Source of the DNA: Leisingera sp. ANG-Vp
Lineage (GTDB): Bacteria > Pseudomonadota > Alphaproteobacteria > Rhodobacterales > Rhodobacteraceae
Assembly (NCBI RefSeq): GCF_000813725.1
Contig: NZ_JWLD01000047.1
Span: 102,581 to 149,915 of the forward strand
Reading direction: 5' to 3'
DNA length: 47,335 nt
The notes below the pieces were generated by a model that was not told the DNA's origin, did not search any database, and worked only from the letters and a program-made list of their open reading frames with translations. Below, in pieces: positions 37,959-46,661 of this stretch. How positions within the stretch are numbered: the first letter of the stretch is position 1; every line of letters begins with the position of its first letter. Position numbers and translations under genes: made by a program.

Positions 37959-38142
37959 GGCCCGCATCCTGCGAGCACGTGCCCCGGGGCAGCACCAAAG
38001 CCGCCGGCCAGGCCAGGCGCTTGTCTGGCCAGACGGGAATTGCCTCAAATGCAATCTTTAATCCCGCCTCAACCCTTTTGCGTGATGCTGCACGGCAAAG
38101 CATACTGTGTCACATCTTTGCCGGAACGGGGCCCTGCAGCAC

Positions 38143-38982
38143 ATGAACAGACGAAACGCCAAGGCAGATCTTCCCGAAGGCTCCGAAAGCCCGCTGAATG
38201 CAGCTGTGGCGAGCCGCGACAAATCAACGCTCGAAATGGTTGCCGATGCAGTGCAGCACAACCAGACTGTGCTGGCCTACCAGCCCATCATGCAGGCGAT
38301 GGCGCCGCATGGCGTCGCCTTCTACGAGGGTTACATCCGGGTGCTGGATCCAACCGGCCGGGTGATTCCGGCACGTGAATTCATGCATGTGGTCGAGGAC
38401 AAGGAAATCGGCCGCGAGATGGACTGCCTGGCGCTGCAGCACGGGCTGCGGGCCCTGGATAAATTTCCCAACATCCGGCTTTCGGTGAACATGTCGGCCC
38501 GCTCCATCGGCTATCAGCGCTGGACCCAGGTGCTGGAGCGTTTCATCAAACGCGACGCCAACCTTGGTGAACGGCTGGTGCTGGAAATCACCGAAACTTC
38601 AGCCATGGCCGCGCCCGAGCTTGTGACCGATTTCATGGGCCGGATGCAGCAGCACGGCATCGCCTTTGCGCTGGACAATTTCGGTGCGGGCACCACCTCG
38701 ATCGGCAGTTTCCGCCAGTTCTTTTTTGACGCCGTCAAAATCGACGGCCAGTTCGTGCGCGGTGTTCATGCCAACTTCGACAATCAGTCCGTGGTGCGCG
38801 CGCTGATCGGTATTGCCAAGCAATTCGACATGTTTGTCGTGGCGGAATCGGTCGAAAGCCAGGATGACGCCGAATTCCTGGTCGCCAATGGCGTCGACTG
38901 CCTGCAGGGGTACCTGTTCGGCGCCCCTTCCGTGTCGCCGCCCTGGATTGAAGATCTGAAACAGCGCACTCAGACCGGCTGA
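38143..38982 (+). CDS. EAL-domain protein with altered catalytic motifs
   Basis: A 279-residue protein, almost entirely an EAL domain (cyclic di-GMP phosphodiesterase family), with no sensor domain or membrane segment. Present are the Glu of the EAL position (AFYEGYIRVLD), NMSARSIG, EITET, VKIDGQFVRG, AESVES and QGYLFGAP. The metal-binding DDFGTG is LDNFGAG here: the second Asp is Asn. It may therefore be a weak enzyme or a cyclic di-GMP sensor. I chose the ATG at 38143; a GTG at 38107 would add 12 residues. Confidence 0.85.
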   Translation: MNRRNAKADLPEGSESPLNAAVASRDKSTLEMVADAVQHNQTVLAYQPIMQAMAPHGVAFYEGYIRVLDPTGRVIPAREFMHVVEDKEIGREMDCLALQHGLRALDKFPNIRLSVNMSARSIGYQRWTQVLERFIKRDANLGERLVLEITETSAMAAPELVTDFMGRMQQHGIAFALDNFGAGTTSIGSFRQFFFDAVKIDGQFVRGVHANFDNQSVVRALIGIAKQFDMFVVAESVESQDDAEFLVANGVDCLQGYLFGAPSVSPPWIEDLKQRTQTG

Positions 38983-39003
38983 CTCGCGGCGCAGACGGCC
39001 TGC

Positions 39004-39019
39004 GGCGGTTCAGACCGCC
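39004..39019 (+). terminator. hairpin after the EAL gene
   Basis: GGCGGT-TCAG-ACCGCC, 22 bp after the stop codon; short stem and no T-run, so a weak terminator at best. Confidence 0.4.
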
Positions 39020-39164
39020 CGTGTGTCGTACTCAAACGCGATCAAGACAGCCGCCCGGCACGAGAAGCACACCGGTTCCGGCAACGGCGCCCGGCGTTCC
39101 GCCAGCGCGCCTGCAGGGTGCAACAACTCTCTTGACAGATTCTTCCCGATTTGCCTAAGTCCGG

Positions 39165-39350
39165 CCATTCTGGTCCGGCTGGGAGACCACCCGGGTAAAA
39201 GGGAACACGGTGAGGTGTAGCCAACAGGCGCCAAATCCGTGACTGCCCCCGCAACTGTGAGCGGAGAGCAATGCTGCGATATGCCACTGCCCCAAGGGGC
39301 GGGAAGGCGCGGCAAAGCCTCGACCCGCGAGTCAGGAGACCTGCCAGGAT
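39165..39350 (+). ncRNA. cobalamin riboswitch
   Basis: The conserved core of the adenosylcobalamin riboswitch can be read in order: GGTG after a GGGAA element (39201-39213), AATCCGTGACTGCCCCCGCA (39234-39253), GCCACTGCCCCAAGG and GGGAAGG (39283-39307), and the B12-box end GAGTCAGGAGACCTGCC (39329-39345). It lies ~170 bp upstream of btuB. Binding of B12 should shut off expression of the downstream transport operon. A hairpin CTGCCCG-CTC-CGGGCAG (39460-39476) lies between riboswitch and start codon and may be part of the expression platform. Confidence 0.93.
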
Positions 39351-39520
39351 GATCACCCTGTCCGGGTGCGGGGCGCGCTGAGGACAACGGACTTCCGTAG
39401 TGGTGGCAGTTTCACCGTCTGCGGAGGCAATGCCTTCCAAAGACCAAAATCTGACCATGCTGCCCGCTCCGGGCAGCCGCTTGGCCTGCGTCTGTTCGCG
39501 CGGGCCGGGAGGAATTGACT

Positions 39521-41404
39521 ATGCGCAAGGCAAGCTTGCCCCCTATCACTGCGATGGCCGCGGCCCTCGCCGCCGCCCCCGCAATCGCAACCGCCCAGGA
39601 CACAGAGGTCACCGACCTGGGCGAAATCATCGTCTCCGGCGGTTTCACTCCGGTCGGCGCGCAGCAATACGGCCGTGCGGCCACGGTGGTGACCAGCGAG
39701 GAAATCGAAAAACGCGGCATCAGCACCGTCCAGGACGCATTGCGCTCAGTACCCGGCCTGATGGTGAACGGTTCCGGCGACAGCTTTACCCAGGTCCGCA
39801 TCCGCGGTGCTGAGGCCAACCATACGCTGATCCTGATCGACGGCGTCGAAGCCTCAGGCGGCGACAGCGAATACATTCTGTCCGGCTTGGACACTGCCAA
39901 TATCGAACGCATCGAGGTTCTGCGCGGCCCTCAATCGGTGTTCTACGGCTCCAACGCCTCGGCCGGGGTGATCAACATCATTACCAAGAGCGGCGGCACC
40001 GGCACTGAATTCGGCGGCAGCGCCGAGACCGGTTCGGACGGTTACCGGGCTTCGGCACGGGTGTCTCACCGGAGCGAACGCGGCGGCATTGCCTTCAGCC
40101 TCGCCCATGACAACGACGACGGCTACGACATCTCCGGCGACGGCGGCGAAGAGGACGGTATTCGCCGCAGCACCGCCCAGCTAAAAGGCGACTACCTGGT
40201 GACCGGCCAGTTGAAGCTCGGCTTCAATTTCCGCACCTCCGATGAGCGCTACAGCAACGACACCAACTCGTTTTCCGCGGCCGATGCCGCGGGCTATGTC
40301 GTGGATGATCCAACTGCATTCAGCGACCGGGACGAGCAGCTGGCCCAGGTCTACGCCGAGCTTGATACATTGGGCGGCCGGCTGAAGCACCGCCTTTCCC
40401 TGGAACGCACCGATTTCGACCAGTCCTTCAGCGGCGGCACGCCAGCCGAGACCACGACAGAAGCCGCAAAATACCTGCTGAGCCTTGGCCTGGACGGGCG
40501 CCCCGCGGATCAGGCGGTCCACTTGCTGAACGCAATGCTGGAATGGGAAGAGGACTCCAGCAGCACCAACTCGGCCTTCCGGCGCAAAACCAACTCGATC
40601 GCACTCGAATACCGCGGCAGCCTGGCCAACGGTTTGGATTTTCAGCTTGGCGCCCGTTATGACGACAACAGCGTTTTCCAGAACGGCTTCAGCTGGACCG
40701 CCAGCGGATCTTATCTGATCCCCGGCAGCGAAATCCGCCTGCATGCCTCCGCAGGCACCGCTGTCGTCAATCCGACTTACTTCGAGCTGTTTGCAAACTC
40801 CTTCGGAACCATCGGCAACCCCGATTTGCAGCCCGAGGAGAACCGCGGATTTGACATCGGTGCCGAGTTTACCGTTCTGCAGGGGCGCGGCACCTTTGAT
40901 ATCACTTACTTCAACGAGACCCTGACCAACGAAATTACATGGGGCGTGCCGGTTACTGGCGGCACCACTTATGAAAATCAGGCAGGAGACAGCGACCGGC
41001 AGGGCGTCGAACTGTCGGCAAGCCTGGATGCAACCGGCAGCCTCTATCTAAACCTGGCCTACACCTATCTGGACGCCAGCAACCCTGACGGCTCGGTCGA
41101 GGTTCGCCGCCCGGAGCACGAGCTGCTGCTCAGCGCCACCCTGCAGACTTTCAACGGCCGCGGCTCGGTTTCAACCGATATCCGCCATGTCGCTGGCAAC
41201 TGGGACAGCCAATTCTTCGGCTCCTTCGGCACCGCTGAACTGCCGGATTACACCACAGTCAACGTCTCGGCCCAGTATGACCTGACAGACAACCTGGTGC
41301 TGACCGGCCGCGTCACCAACCTGTTCGACGAGGAATACTCGGACGTGTGGGGCTACGCCAAGCGCGGCCGTGCGGTCTATGCCGGCGTAAGGGCGTCGTT
41401 CTGA
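39521..41404 (+). CDS. btuB: TonB-dependent vitamin B12 receptor
   Basis: A 627-residue outer-membrane receptor. A signal peptide (MRKASLPPITAMAAALAAAPAIATAQ) is followed by DTEVTDLGEIIVSG, which holds the TonB-box region. The plug shows STVQDALRSVPGLMVNGSG, QVRIRGAEANHTLILIDGVEA and IERIEVLRGPQSVFYGSNASAGVINI. A ~22-strand barrel ends with aromatic Phe (YAGVRASF). I chose the ATG at 39521 (GGGAGGA upstream) over a TTG 6 bases earlier. The size, plug sequence and riboswitch make a cobalamin/cobinamide substrate likely. It heads the operon. Confidence 0.93.
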   Translation: MRKASLPPITAMAAALAAAPAIATAQDTEVTDLGEIIVSGGFTPVGAQQYGRAATVVTSEEIEKRGISTVQDALRSVPGLMVNGSGDSFTQVRIRGAEANHTLILIDGVEASGGDSEYILSGLDTANIERIEVLRGPQSVFYGSNASAGVINIITKSGGTGTEFGGSAETGSDGYRASARVSHRSERGGIAFSLAHDNDDGYDISGDGGEEDGIRRSTAQLKGDYLVTGQLKLGFNFRTSDERYSNDTNSFSAADAAGYVVDDPTAFSDRDEQLAQVYAELDTLGGRLKHRLSLERTDFDQSFSGGTPAETTTEAAKYLLSLGLDGRPADQAVHLLNAMLEWEEDSSSTNSAFRRKTNSIALEYRGSLANGLDFQLGARYDDNSVFQNGFSWTASGSYLIPGSEIRLHASAGTAVVNPTYFELFANSFGTIGNPDLQPEENRGFDIGAEFTVLQGRGTFDITYFNETLTNEITWGVPVTGGTTYENQAGDSDRQGVELSASLDATGSLYLNLAYTYLDASNPDGSVEVRRPEHELLLSATLQTFNGRGSVSTDIRHVAGNWDSQFFGSFGTAELPDYTTVNVSAQYDLTDNLVLTGRVTNLFDEEYSDVWGYAKRGRAVYAGVRASF

Positions 41405-41407
41405 TCG

Positions 41408-42244
41408 ATGCGCAGGCTGCCCGGCATAGCCCTGGCCCTTCTGTGGGCCGCCACCGGCGCTTTGGCCGGGCCGTCGCGCGTGGTGTCGATGAACCTGTGC
41501 ACCGACCAGCTGGCGATGCTGCTGGCAGCACCCGGCCAGCTGGCCTCGGTCTCCTATATCGCGCGGGACAGCCGCGCCTCGGCCATGGCTGATGAGGCCA
41601 TGGCCTACCCCGTCAATCACGGCCAGGCAGAGGAGATTTATCTGTTGAAGCCGGATCTGGTGATTGCCGGGGCGTTTTCGACCCCGGCGACCACCAGCAT
41701 GCTGCAGCGGCTTGGCGTGCCGGTGGTGGTGTTCCAGCCCGCCGACTCGCTGGAAGACGTGCGGCAGCGGATCCTGGAGATGGGCCGTGTCCTAGGCCGG
41801 GAACAGGCCGCGCACGAACTGCTGGCCGGCTACGACAAGCAGCTGGCCTTGCTGCAGCCCGCTGACGGCCCCCGCCCGCGGGCTGCGCTTTATGCGGCCA
41901 ACAATTACACCGCCGGGCCGAAGTCTCTGGCGGGACAGATTCTTGAGGCTTCGGGACTCGAGAACATCGCCGCCGGGATGGGGTACGCCCGCTCCGGCAA
42001 AATGCCGCTGGAAGTGCTGGCAATGGCAGAGCCGGACCTGCTGGTGGGCACCTCGCCCTACCCCCGCGCCTCGCGCAGCGAGGACAATCTGGCCCATCCC
42101 GTGGTGCAGCAGCTGGCCGCCCAAAGCGGCGCCGGGCAGATGCGCGATGCGGATTGGGTCTGCGGCACCCCGCATGTGCTGCGCGCGGTGCAAAATCTGT
42201 CCGAGGAGCGCCGCCTGTTCTTGCAAAAGGAGCACGGGGAATGA
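41408..42244 (+). CDS. btuF: cobalamin ABC transporter substrate-binding protein
   Basis: A 278-residue periplasmic binding protein with a signal peptide (MRRLPGIALALLWAATGALA). It has the helical-backbone type III fold of BtuF/FecB proteins: RVVSMNLCTDQLAMLL, LKPDLVIAGAFS, GVPVVVFQPADSLEDV, and the C-lobe LAMAEPDLLVGTSPYPRAS. It captures corrinoids after BtuB passage and delivers them to BtuC. It starts 3 bp after btuB, and its stop codon overlaps the permease start (ATGA). Confidence 0.9.
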   Translation: MRRLPGIALALLWAATGALAGPSRVVSMNLCTDQLAMLLAAPGQLASVSYIARDSRASAMADEAMAYPVNHGQAEEIYLLKPDLVIAGAFSTPATTSMLQRLGVPVVVFQPADSLEDVRQRILEMGRVLGREQAAHELLAGYDKQLALLQPADGPRPRAALYAANNYTAGPKSLAGQILEASGLENIAAGMGYARSGKMPLEVLAMAEPDLLVGTSPYPRASRSEDNLAHPVVQQLAAQSGAGQMRDADWVCGTPHVLRAVQNLSEERRLFLQKEHGE

Positions 42245-43224
42245 CCCGTCTGATGCTGGTACTGTCAGTTGCCGTCGTAGTGCTGTTCCTGATCTCGCTT
42301 ACCGTGGGACCTGCCGATGTTGACATGGGCGACAGCCTCGCGGCGCTGTTTGACGACAGCTACGGCCCCTTGACGCTGGTGATGCAGGAAATCCGCCTGC
42401 CGCGCGCCATTCTGGCCATTGTCATCGGCGGCGGGCTGGGGCTGGCAGGGGCTGCAATGCAGGGGTATTTGCGCAACCCGCTGGCCGAGCCGGGGCTGAT
42501 CGGGGTGTCCTCTTCGGCCGCATTGGGCGCGGTGCTGGCGATCAACACCGGTCTGGCCGCTGCCCTGACACTGGGCCTGCCGCTGGCGGCGCTGGCAGGC
42601 GCTTTGGCGGGGGTATTCCTGGTGATGGCCCTTGCCGGGCCGCAGGGCGGCTCGCTGTCGCTGATCCTGGCAGGGATCGCGATTTCGGCGATGGCCGGGG
42701 CGCTCACCTCGCTGGTGCTGAACCTGTCGCCCAACCCCTTTGCCGCCAATGAGATCGTGTTCTGGATGATGGGTTCGCTTGCCGACCGCTCGATGGTGCA
42801 TGTCTGGCTGGTGCTGCCCTTTGCACTGACCGGTGCCGCAATTCTGCTGACGCTGGCGCGGGGGCTGGATACGCTCACCCTGGGCGAGGATGCAGCCCGG
42901 ACCATGGGGATGAACCTGAACCGGCTGCGGCTGCTGCTGGTGCTGGGCACTGCCAGCATTGTCGGCAGCGCTACGGCGGTGGCCGGAGCTATCGGCTTCA
43001 TCGGTCTGGTGGTGCCGCATATCCTGCGCCCCTTTGTGGCGGGCCAGCCCTCGCGGCTGTTGTGGGCCTCGGGTTTGGGGGGCGCGATCATGCTGCAACT
43101 TGCGGATATCGCGGTGCGGATCATCCTGCCCTCGCGCGACCTGAAGCTTGGGGTGGTCACCGCCCTGGTCGGGGCGCCCTTGTTCCTGCATCTGATTTAC
43201 AAGACACGGAAGGGGCTGGCATGA
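42241..43224 (+). CDS. btuC: cobalamin ABC transporter permease
   Basis: A 327-residue FecCD-family permease with about ten helices. Landmarks are LPRAILAIVIGGGLGLAGAAMQG, RNPLAEPGLIGVSSSAALGA, WMMGSLADRSM, and the coupling loop GFIGLVVPHILRPFVAG. I chose the ATG at 42241 (AGGAG upstream, overlapping btuF) over the longer open frame. With BtuD it moves corrinoids across the inner membrane. Confidence 0.93.
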   Translation: MTRLMLVLSVAVVVLFLISLTVGPADVDMGDSLAALFDDSYGPLTLVMQEIRLPRAILAIVIGGGLGLAGAAMQGYLRNPLAEPGLIGVSSSAALGAVLAINTGLAAALTLGLPLAALAGALAGVFLVMALAGPQGGSLSLILAGIAISAMAGALTSLVLNLSPNPFAANEIVFWMMGSLADRSMVHVWLVLPFALTGAAILLTLARGLDTLTLGEDAARTMGMNLNRLRLLLVLGTASIVGSATAVAGAIGFIGLVVPHILRPFVAGQPSRLLWASGLGGAIMLQLADIAVRIILPSRDLKLGVVTALVGAPLFLHLIYKTRKGLA

Positions 43225-43976
43225 GCGTGCTGTCGGTCGAAAACCTTTCGGTCACCCTGCGGGGCCGCCCGGTGATCCGGGATGTATCGCTTGAGATCCA
43301 GGCGGGCGAGTTCGTCGGCCTCCTGGGCCCGAACGGCACCGGCAAAACCAGCCTGATGCGCGCGGCGCTGGGGCTAATCGCCTCCTGCGGGCGCAGCTCG
43401 CTGGCTGAAATGAGCGCGGCAGAGCGCGCCCGCGCCGTAGCCTGGATGCCGCAATCGCGCGAGATTGCCTGGCCGGTCCCGGTGGAGCGGCTGGTGGCGC
43501 TAGGCCGCCTGCCGCATCTGCCGCAAGGGTTGCGGCTACCGCCCGCGGACCAGGCACTGGTTGATCAGGCCATCACCCGCATGGGGTTGGACCCCTACCG
43601 CCAGCGCGCAGCCTCGCGCCTGTCGGGCGGCGAGCAGGCGCGCGCGCTGATTGCCCGGGCCCTCGCGCAAGACACGCCGCTGCTGATGGCCGATGAACCC
43701 GCCGCCGGGCTGGACCCGGCGCATCAGATCTCCACCATGGAGGTCTTTGCAGCGCTGGCTGCCGAGGGCCGCTCAGCGCTGGTATCATTGCACGACCTGG
43801 GGTTGGCGGCGCGCCATTGCACCCGGCTGATCCTGCTGGCTGAGGGCGGCATTCTGGCTGACGGTGCGCCCGCCGATGTGCTGACACCGGATCTGATGGC
43901 CCGCGCCTTTGGCATCTCAATCTGGCATCAGACCACGGCTCAAGGCCCCGTGTTCCAACCCTTGGAAGTACTGTGA
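43221..43976 (+). CDS. btuD: cobalamin ABC transporter ATP-binding protein
   Basis: A 251-residue ABC ATPase. Walker A is GPNGTGKTS (residues 36-44), Q-loop WMPQ, signature LSGGEQARALIARAL, Walker B LLMADEPAAGLDP and switch His in LVSLHDLGLAARH. It belongs to the iron-siderophore/B12 group. Start chosen at ATG 43221, overlapping the permease stop by 4 bp. Its stop overlaps the cbiZ start (TGATG). Confidence 0.93.
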   Translation: MSVLSVENLSVTLRGRPVIRDVSLEIQAGEFVGLLGPNGTGKTSLMRAALGLIASCGRSSLAEMSAAERARAVAWMPQSREIAWPVPVERLVALGRLPHLPQGLRLPPADQALVDQAITRMGLDPYRQRAASRLSGGEQARALIARALAQDTPLLMADEPAAGLDPAHQISTMEVFAALAAEGRSALVSLHDLGLAARHCTRLILLAEGGILADGAPADVLTPDLMARAFGISIWHQTTAQGPVFQPLEVL

Positions 43977-44632
43977 TGCCTACTGTCACCCTGGACCGCC
44001 CCTGGCTCGAGTTTGATCTGGGCGCAGATATGCAGGTGCTGAGCTGGGCAGTGAACCGCCCCGGCCTGGTCACCGCCCGCCGCATCCTGTGGCGCGAGGT
44101 CCGCAACAGCGACCTGCCGCGCGATCTGGATGTGACCGAGTGGTTTTCGGATGAGCTGTCCGCGCGCAACAGCAGCGATGCGGTGGCCTTTTTGACCTCG
44201 CGCGATGTGCGCCGCCATTGCCAAGCCTCGGCGGAGGTAGAGGGCATTCAAGCCCACGCGGTGGCGACCGTGGGCCTGTCGAACGCCGAACGGGTCGGCA
44301 GCCGGATGGATTACGCCAGCCGCAATTGGGGCACCATCAATGTTGCCCTGCACGTGTCCCAGGGGCTGACCCAGGCCGGGCTCATCGAAGCAATGAGCAT
44401 TGCCGTCCAGGCCCGCACCGCAGCGGTGATGGAAGCGGGCGTCGCCTTGCCAGGCGGAACCGCGACCGGCACCGGAACCGATTGCGTCGCGGTGGCGGCC
44501 CCGGCCGGGGCTACCCCTTATGCCGGGCTGCACACCGCCACCGGCGAAGCCATCGGCAAAGCCATTTACCAGGCGGTCCACGCGGGCGCCCTGGAATGGA
44601 AAACAACCAACAGGAGGGCAGCAGATGCCTGA
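43976..44632 (+). CDS. cbiZ: adenosylcobinamide amidohydrolase
   Basis: A 218-residue CbiZ-family protein. Recognisable segments are RPWLEFDLGADMQVLSWAVN, LVTARRILWREVRNSDLP, FLTSRDVRRH, ATVGLSNAERVG, and the C-terminal GTGTDCVAVAA. CbiZ removes the aminopropanol arm of corrinoids, turning cobinamide or unsuitable cobamides into cobyric acid that can be rebuilt as B12. Its place in the uptake operon shows the cell remodels imported corrinoids. The start overlaps btuD; GGAAG precedes it. Confidence 0.92.
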   Translation: MPTVTLDRPWLEFDLGADMQVLSWAVNRPGLVTARRILWREVRNSDLPRDLDVTEWFSDELSARNSSDAVAFLTSRDVRRHCQASAEVEGIQAHAVATVGLSNAERVGSRMDYASRNWGTINVALHVSQGLTQAGLIEAMSIAVQARTAAVMEAGVALPGGTATGTGTDCVAVAAPAGATPYAGLHTATGEAIGKAIYQAVHAGALEWKTTNRRAADA

Positions 44633-45626
44633 GCTTCAACAGGTGCTGAAAGCGGCGCTGATGCAGGAAGACTGCGGCTGGAACATGGGCTCTTTCGGCG
44701 CCATCGGCGAGTTCCACCATGTCTATGGCGACCCGGCGCCGCAGCAGCACGCCGGGCTGAAACAGGTGACCAGCCGCGGCGGCGTCCGCATCGACAGCCT
44801 CGAAGGTGTGCGCCCGGTGGCATATGAGACCCTCAGCCCCAAGCCGCACCGCTGGACCCAGGCAGTCTCTCTGTGCCTGCCGCACGCCGATGCCGCGATG
44901 AGCCGGCGCGATGTGCTGACCGCGCTTGGCCCCGACGAAGACGCTTTACGCGATGAAGACCGCGGTGCCTTTCTGTTCGACATGGGGCTGGGCCAGTACC
45001 AGGCGGATTTCTGCATCCGCACTGCCGATCCGGAGCTGCTGGAGGTGCTGAACGAAAACGCCGGCCGCTCGCTGTTTGAGCACGGCAACCCGGCGATGGG
45101 CGCGATCCTGAAACACCATCCCCACCGGGTGCTGCTGACCCGCCTGGGCCGGGTCGAGGTTTACCAGATGATCGGCGGCCCCGACACCGGCGGCAAATCC
45201 CCGGAAGGCCCGCACACCCATGTGCTGCCCAAGCTGCTGAAGGCCGGGCGCACCCATTCCGCCAACACGCCGATCCCCGAGGGCTGGGTGCCCTGCTGCG
45301 GCGTCCATCCCGAGAACCCGGTGATCGGCCGGCTGGGCGAGGACAAGGTGTTCAACCGCGCAGCCTTTGACGCCTTTCAGGAGCTGCTGGGCGCCTGGGG
45401 CGCCGAAGCCTACCGCCAGGGCAAGCAGGCGGTCTGGGAGCTGCTGCAGGCTGGCACCCCGGCAGAGGATGCCGCGGAGCCGGAGACCCGGGAAGGCCGG
45501 GCCGGCTGGCGCAATGGCATCCGGCAATGGCGGGTGCTGCACGGGCCGAGCCGGCTGACCGAGGCCTATGCCGGGCGCTTTGACCGCGGGGCCGGGGAAA
45601 CCGACCCGGAAAACCCGGGCCACTGA
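44625..45626 (+). CDS. uncharacterised protein of the B12 salvage operon
   Basis: A 333-residue cytoplasmic-looking protein starting MPELQQVLKAALMQEDCGWN, with CAGGAGG upstream, overlapping the cbiZ end by 8 bp. I do not recognise a named enzyme; it may be DUF6925-like, but that is from memory. The most notable stretch is GPHTHVLPKLLKAGRTHSAN followed by TPIPEGWVPCCGVHPENP: His197, His199, His211, Cys224, Cys225 and His228 could bind metal or corrinoid. It is embedded between cbiZ and exbB with tight spacing on both sides, so a role in corrinoid handling is plausible. Confidence 0.85.
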   Translation: MPELQQVLKAALMQEDCGWNMGSFGAIGEFHHVYGDPAPQQHAGLKQVTSRGGVRIDSLEGVRPVAYETLSPKPHRWTQAVSLCLPHADAAMSRRDVLTALGPDEDALRDEDRGAFLFDMGLGQYQADFCIRTADPELLEVLNENAGRSLFEHGNPAMGAILKHHPHRVLLTRLGRVEVYQMIGGPDTGGKSPEGPHTHVLPKLLKAGRTHSANTPIPEGWVPCCGVHPENPVIGRLGEDKVFNRAAFDAFQELLGAWGAEAYRQGKQAVWELLQAGTPAEDAAEPETREGRAGWRNGIRQWRVLHGPSRLTEAYAGRFDRGAGETDPENPGH

Positions 45627-45637
45627 CGGAGGCTGCG

Positions 45638-46279
45638 ATGTCCCTTGCTCCACTCTTTGACTTCATGGCCCGCGGCGGGCCGGCGCTGTGGGTGATAGCG
45701 GCCTTGTCGGTGCTGACCCTGGCGTTGTTCCTGTGGCGGGCGGTTGCGCTTGCCCAAGGCGGCGCCTGGCGCAAGACGCAGACCGAGGCCTGGATTGCAG
45801 AGTGGCACGAGGGCGGCACCCCGCCTGCCGCGCCGGGGCAAACCCCGCTGGACCGGTTTGCCGGGGCGGCCATGCGGGCGCTGCTGGCGCCAGGCTTCAG
45901 CACTGAGGCTGCGGAACGGGAAACCACCCGTGTCGCCAAGGCGGAGCTGGCAGAGCTGCGGCGGGGGCTACGGCCCTTGGAGCTGATTGCTGCGATTGCG
46001 CCGCTGATCGGGCTTTTGGGGACCGTTCTGGGCATGATCGGCGCCTTCCAGGCCCTGCAGGAAAGCGGCAGCGGTGCAGACCCTTCGGTGCTGGCCGGCG
46101 GTATCTGGGAGGCGCTGCTGACCACGGCAGCGGGCATGGCGGTGGCGATCCCGGCTTCGGCGCTGGCCTCCTGGATCGAAGGGCTGGCCGAGCGTGAACA
46201 GACCCGGATGGAGGATGCCGCCACCCGCGTATTCAACGGCGCCTCTGCCCGCCCAGCGCTGCGGCACGCTGCGGAATGA
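45638..46279 (+). CDS. exbB: ExbB/MotA/TolQ-family proton channel subunit
   Basis: A 213-residue protein with three helices: FMARGGPALWVIAALSVLTLALFLWRA, LELIAAIAPLIGLLGTVLGMIGAF and GIWEALLTTAAGMAVAIPASAL. The last two match the ExbB signature regions, with the conserved small residues that line the proton pore. It energises TonB-dependent uptake. GGAGG lies 7 bases before the ATG; the stop codon overlaps the exbD start (ATGA). Confidence 0.92.
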   Translation: MSLAPLFDFMARGGPALWVIAALSVLTLALFLWRAVALAQGGAWRKTQTEAWIAEWHEGGTPPAAPGQTPLDRFAGAAMRALLAPGFSTEAAERETTRVAKAELAELRRGLRPLELIAAIAPLIGLLGTVLGMIGAFQALQESGSGADPSVLAGGIWEALLTTAAGMAVAIPASALASWIEGLAEREQTRMEDAATRVFNGASARPALRHAAE

Positions 46280-46656
46280 CGCTAGCATTCGGGACACAGC
46301 GCGTGAGAAAGCGCCTGAGCCTCGCGCCGATGATTGACGTGGTGTTCCTGCTGCTGGTGTTCTTCATGCTGGCCTCGCAATTCGGCCGCGACCGGGTGGT
46401 GCCATTGGCCACGGGCGGCGCGGGCGCGGCGTACCAAGGGCCGCCGCGGCTGGTTCTGGTGACCGCCGAAGGGCTGCGGCTGAACGGGGTGCCGGTGGAG
46501 GCCGAAGCCCTGGCTGAGCAGCTGGCCCAACTGACCCGCGAGACATCGGATGCGATTGTCCTGCAGCCGGACGCCAGCGCCTCGCTGCAGCAGCTGATGG
46601 ACGCCGCCGGGCTGCTGGCCGGGGCCGGCTTCACCGGGCTGGCGGTGATGGAGTGA
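46276..46656 (+). CDS. exbD: ExbD-family protein, canonical copy
   Basis: A 126-residue protein with one N-terminal helix. The essential proton-path Asp is present as Asp21 in LAPMIDVVFLLLVFFMLA. The rest is the periplasmic domain (LVLVTAEGLRLNGVPVEAE). It overlaps exbB by 4 bp. It is paired with a second, divergent ExbD just downstream. Confidence 0.92.
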   Translation: MTLAFGTQRVRKRLSLAPMIDVVFLLLVFFMLASQFGRDRVVPLATGGAGAAYQGPPRLVLVTAEGLRLNGVPVEAEALAEQLAQLTRETSDAIVLQPDASASLQQLMDAAGLLAGAGFTGLAVME

Positions 46657-46661
46657 GCGGC

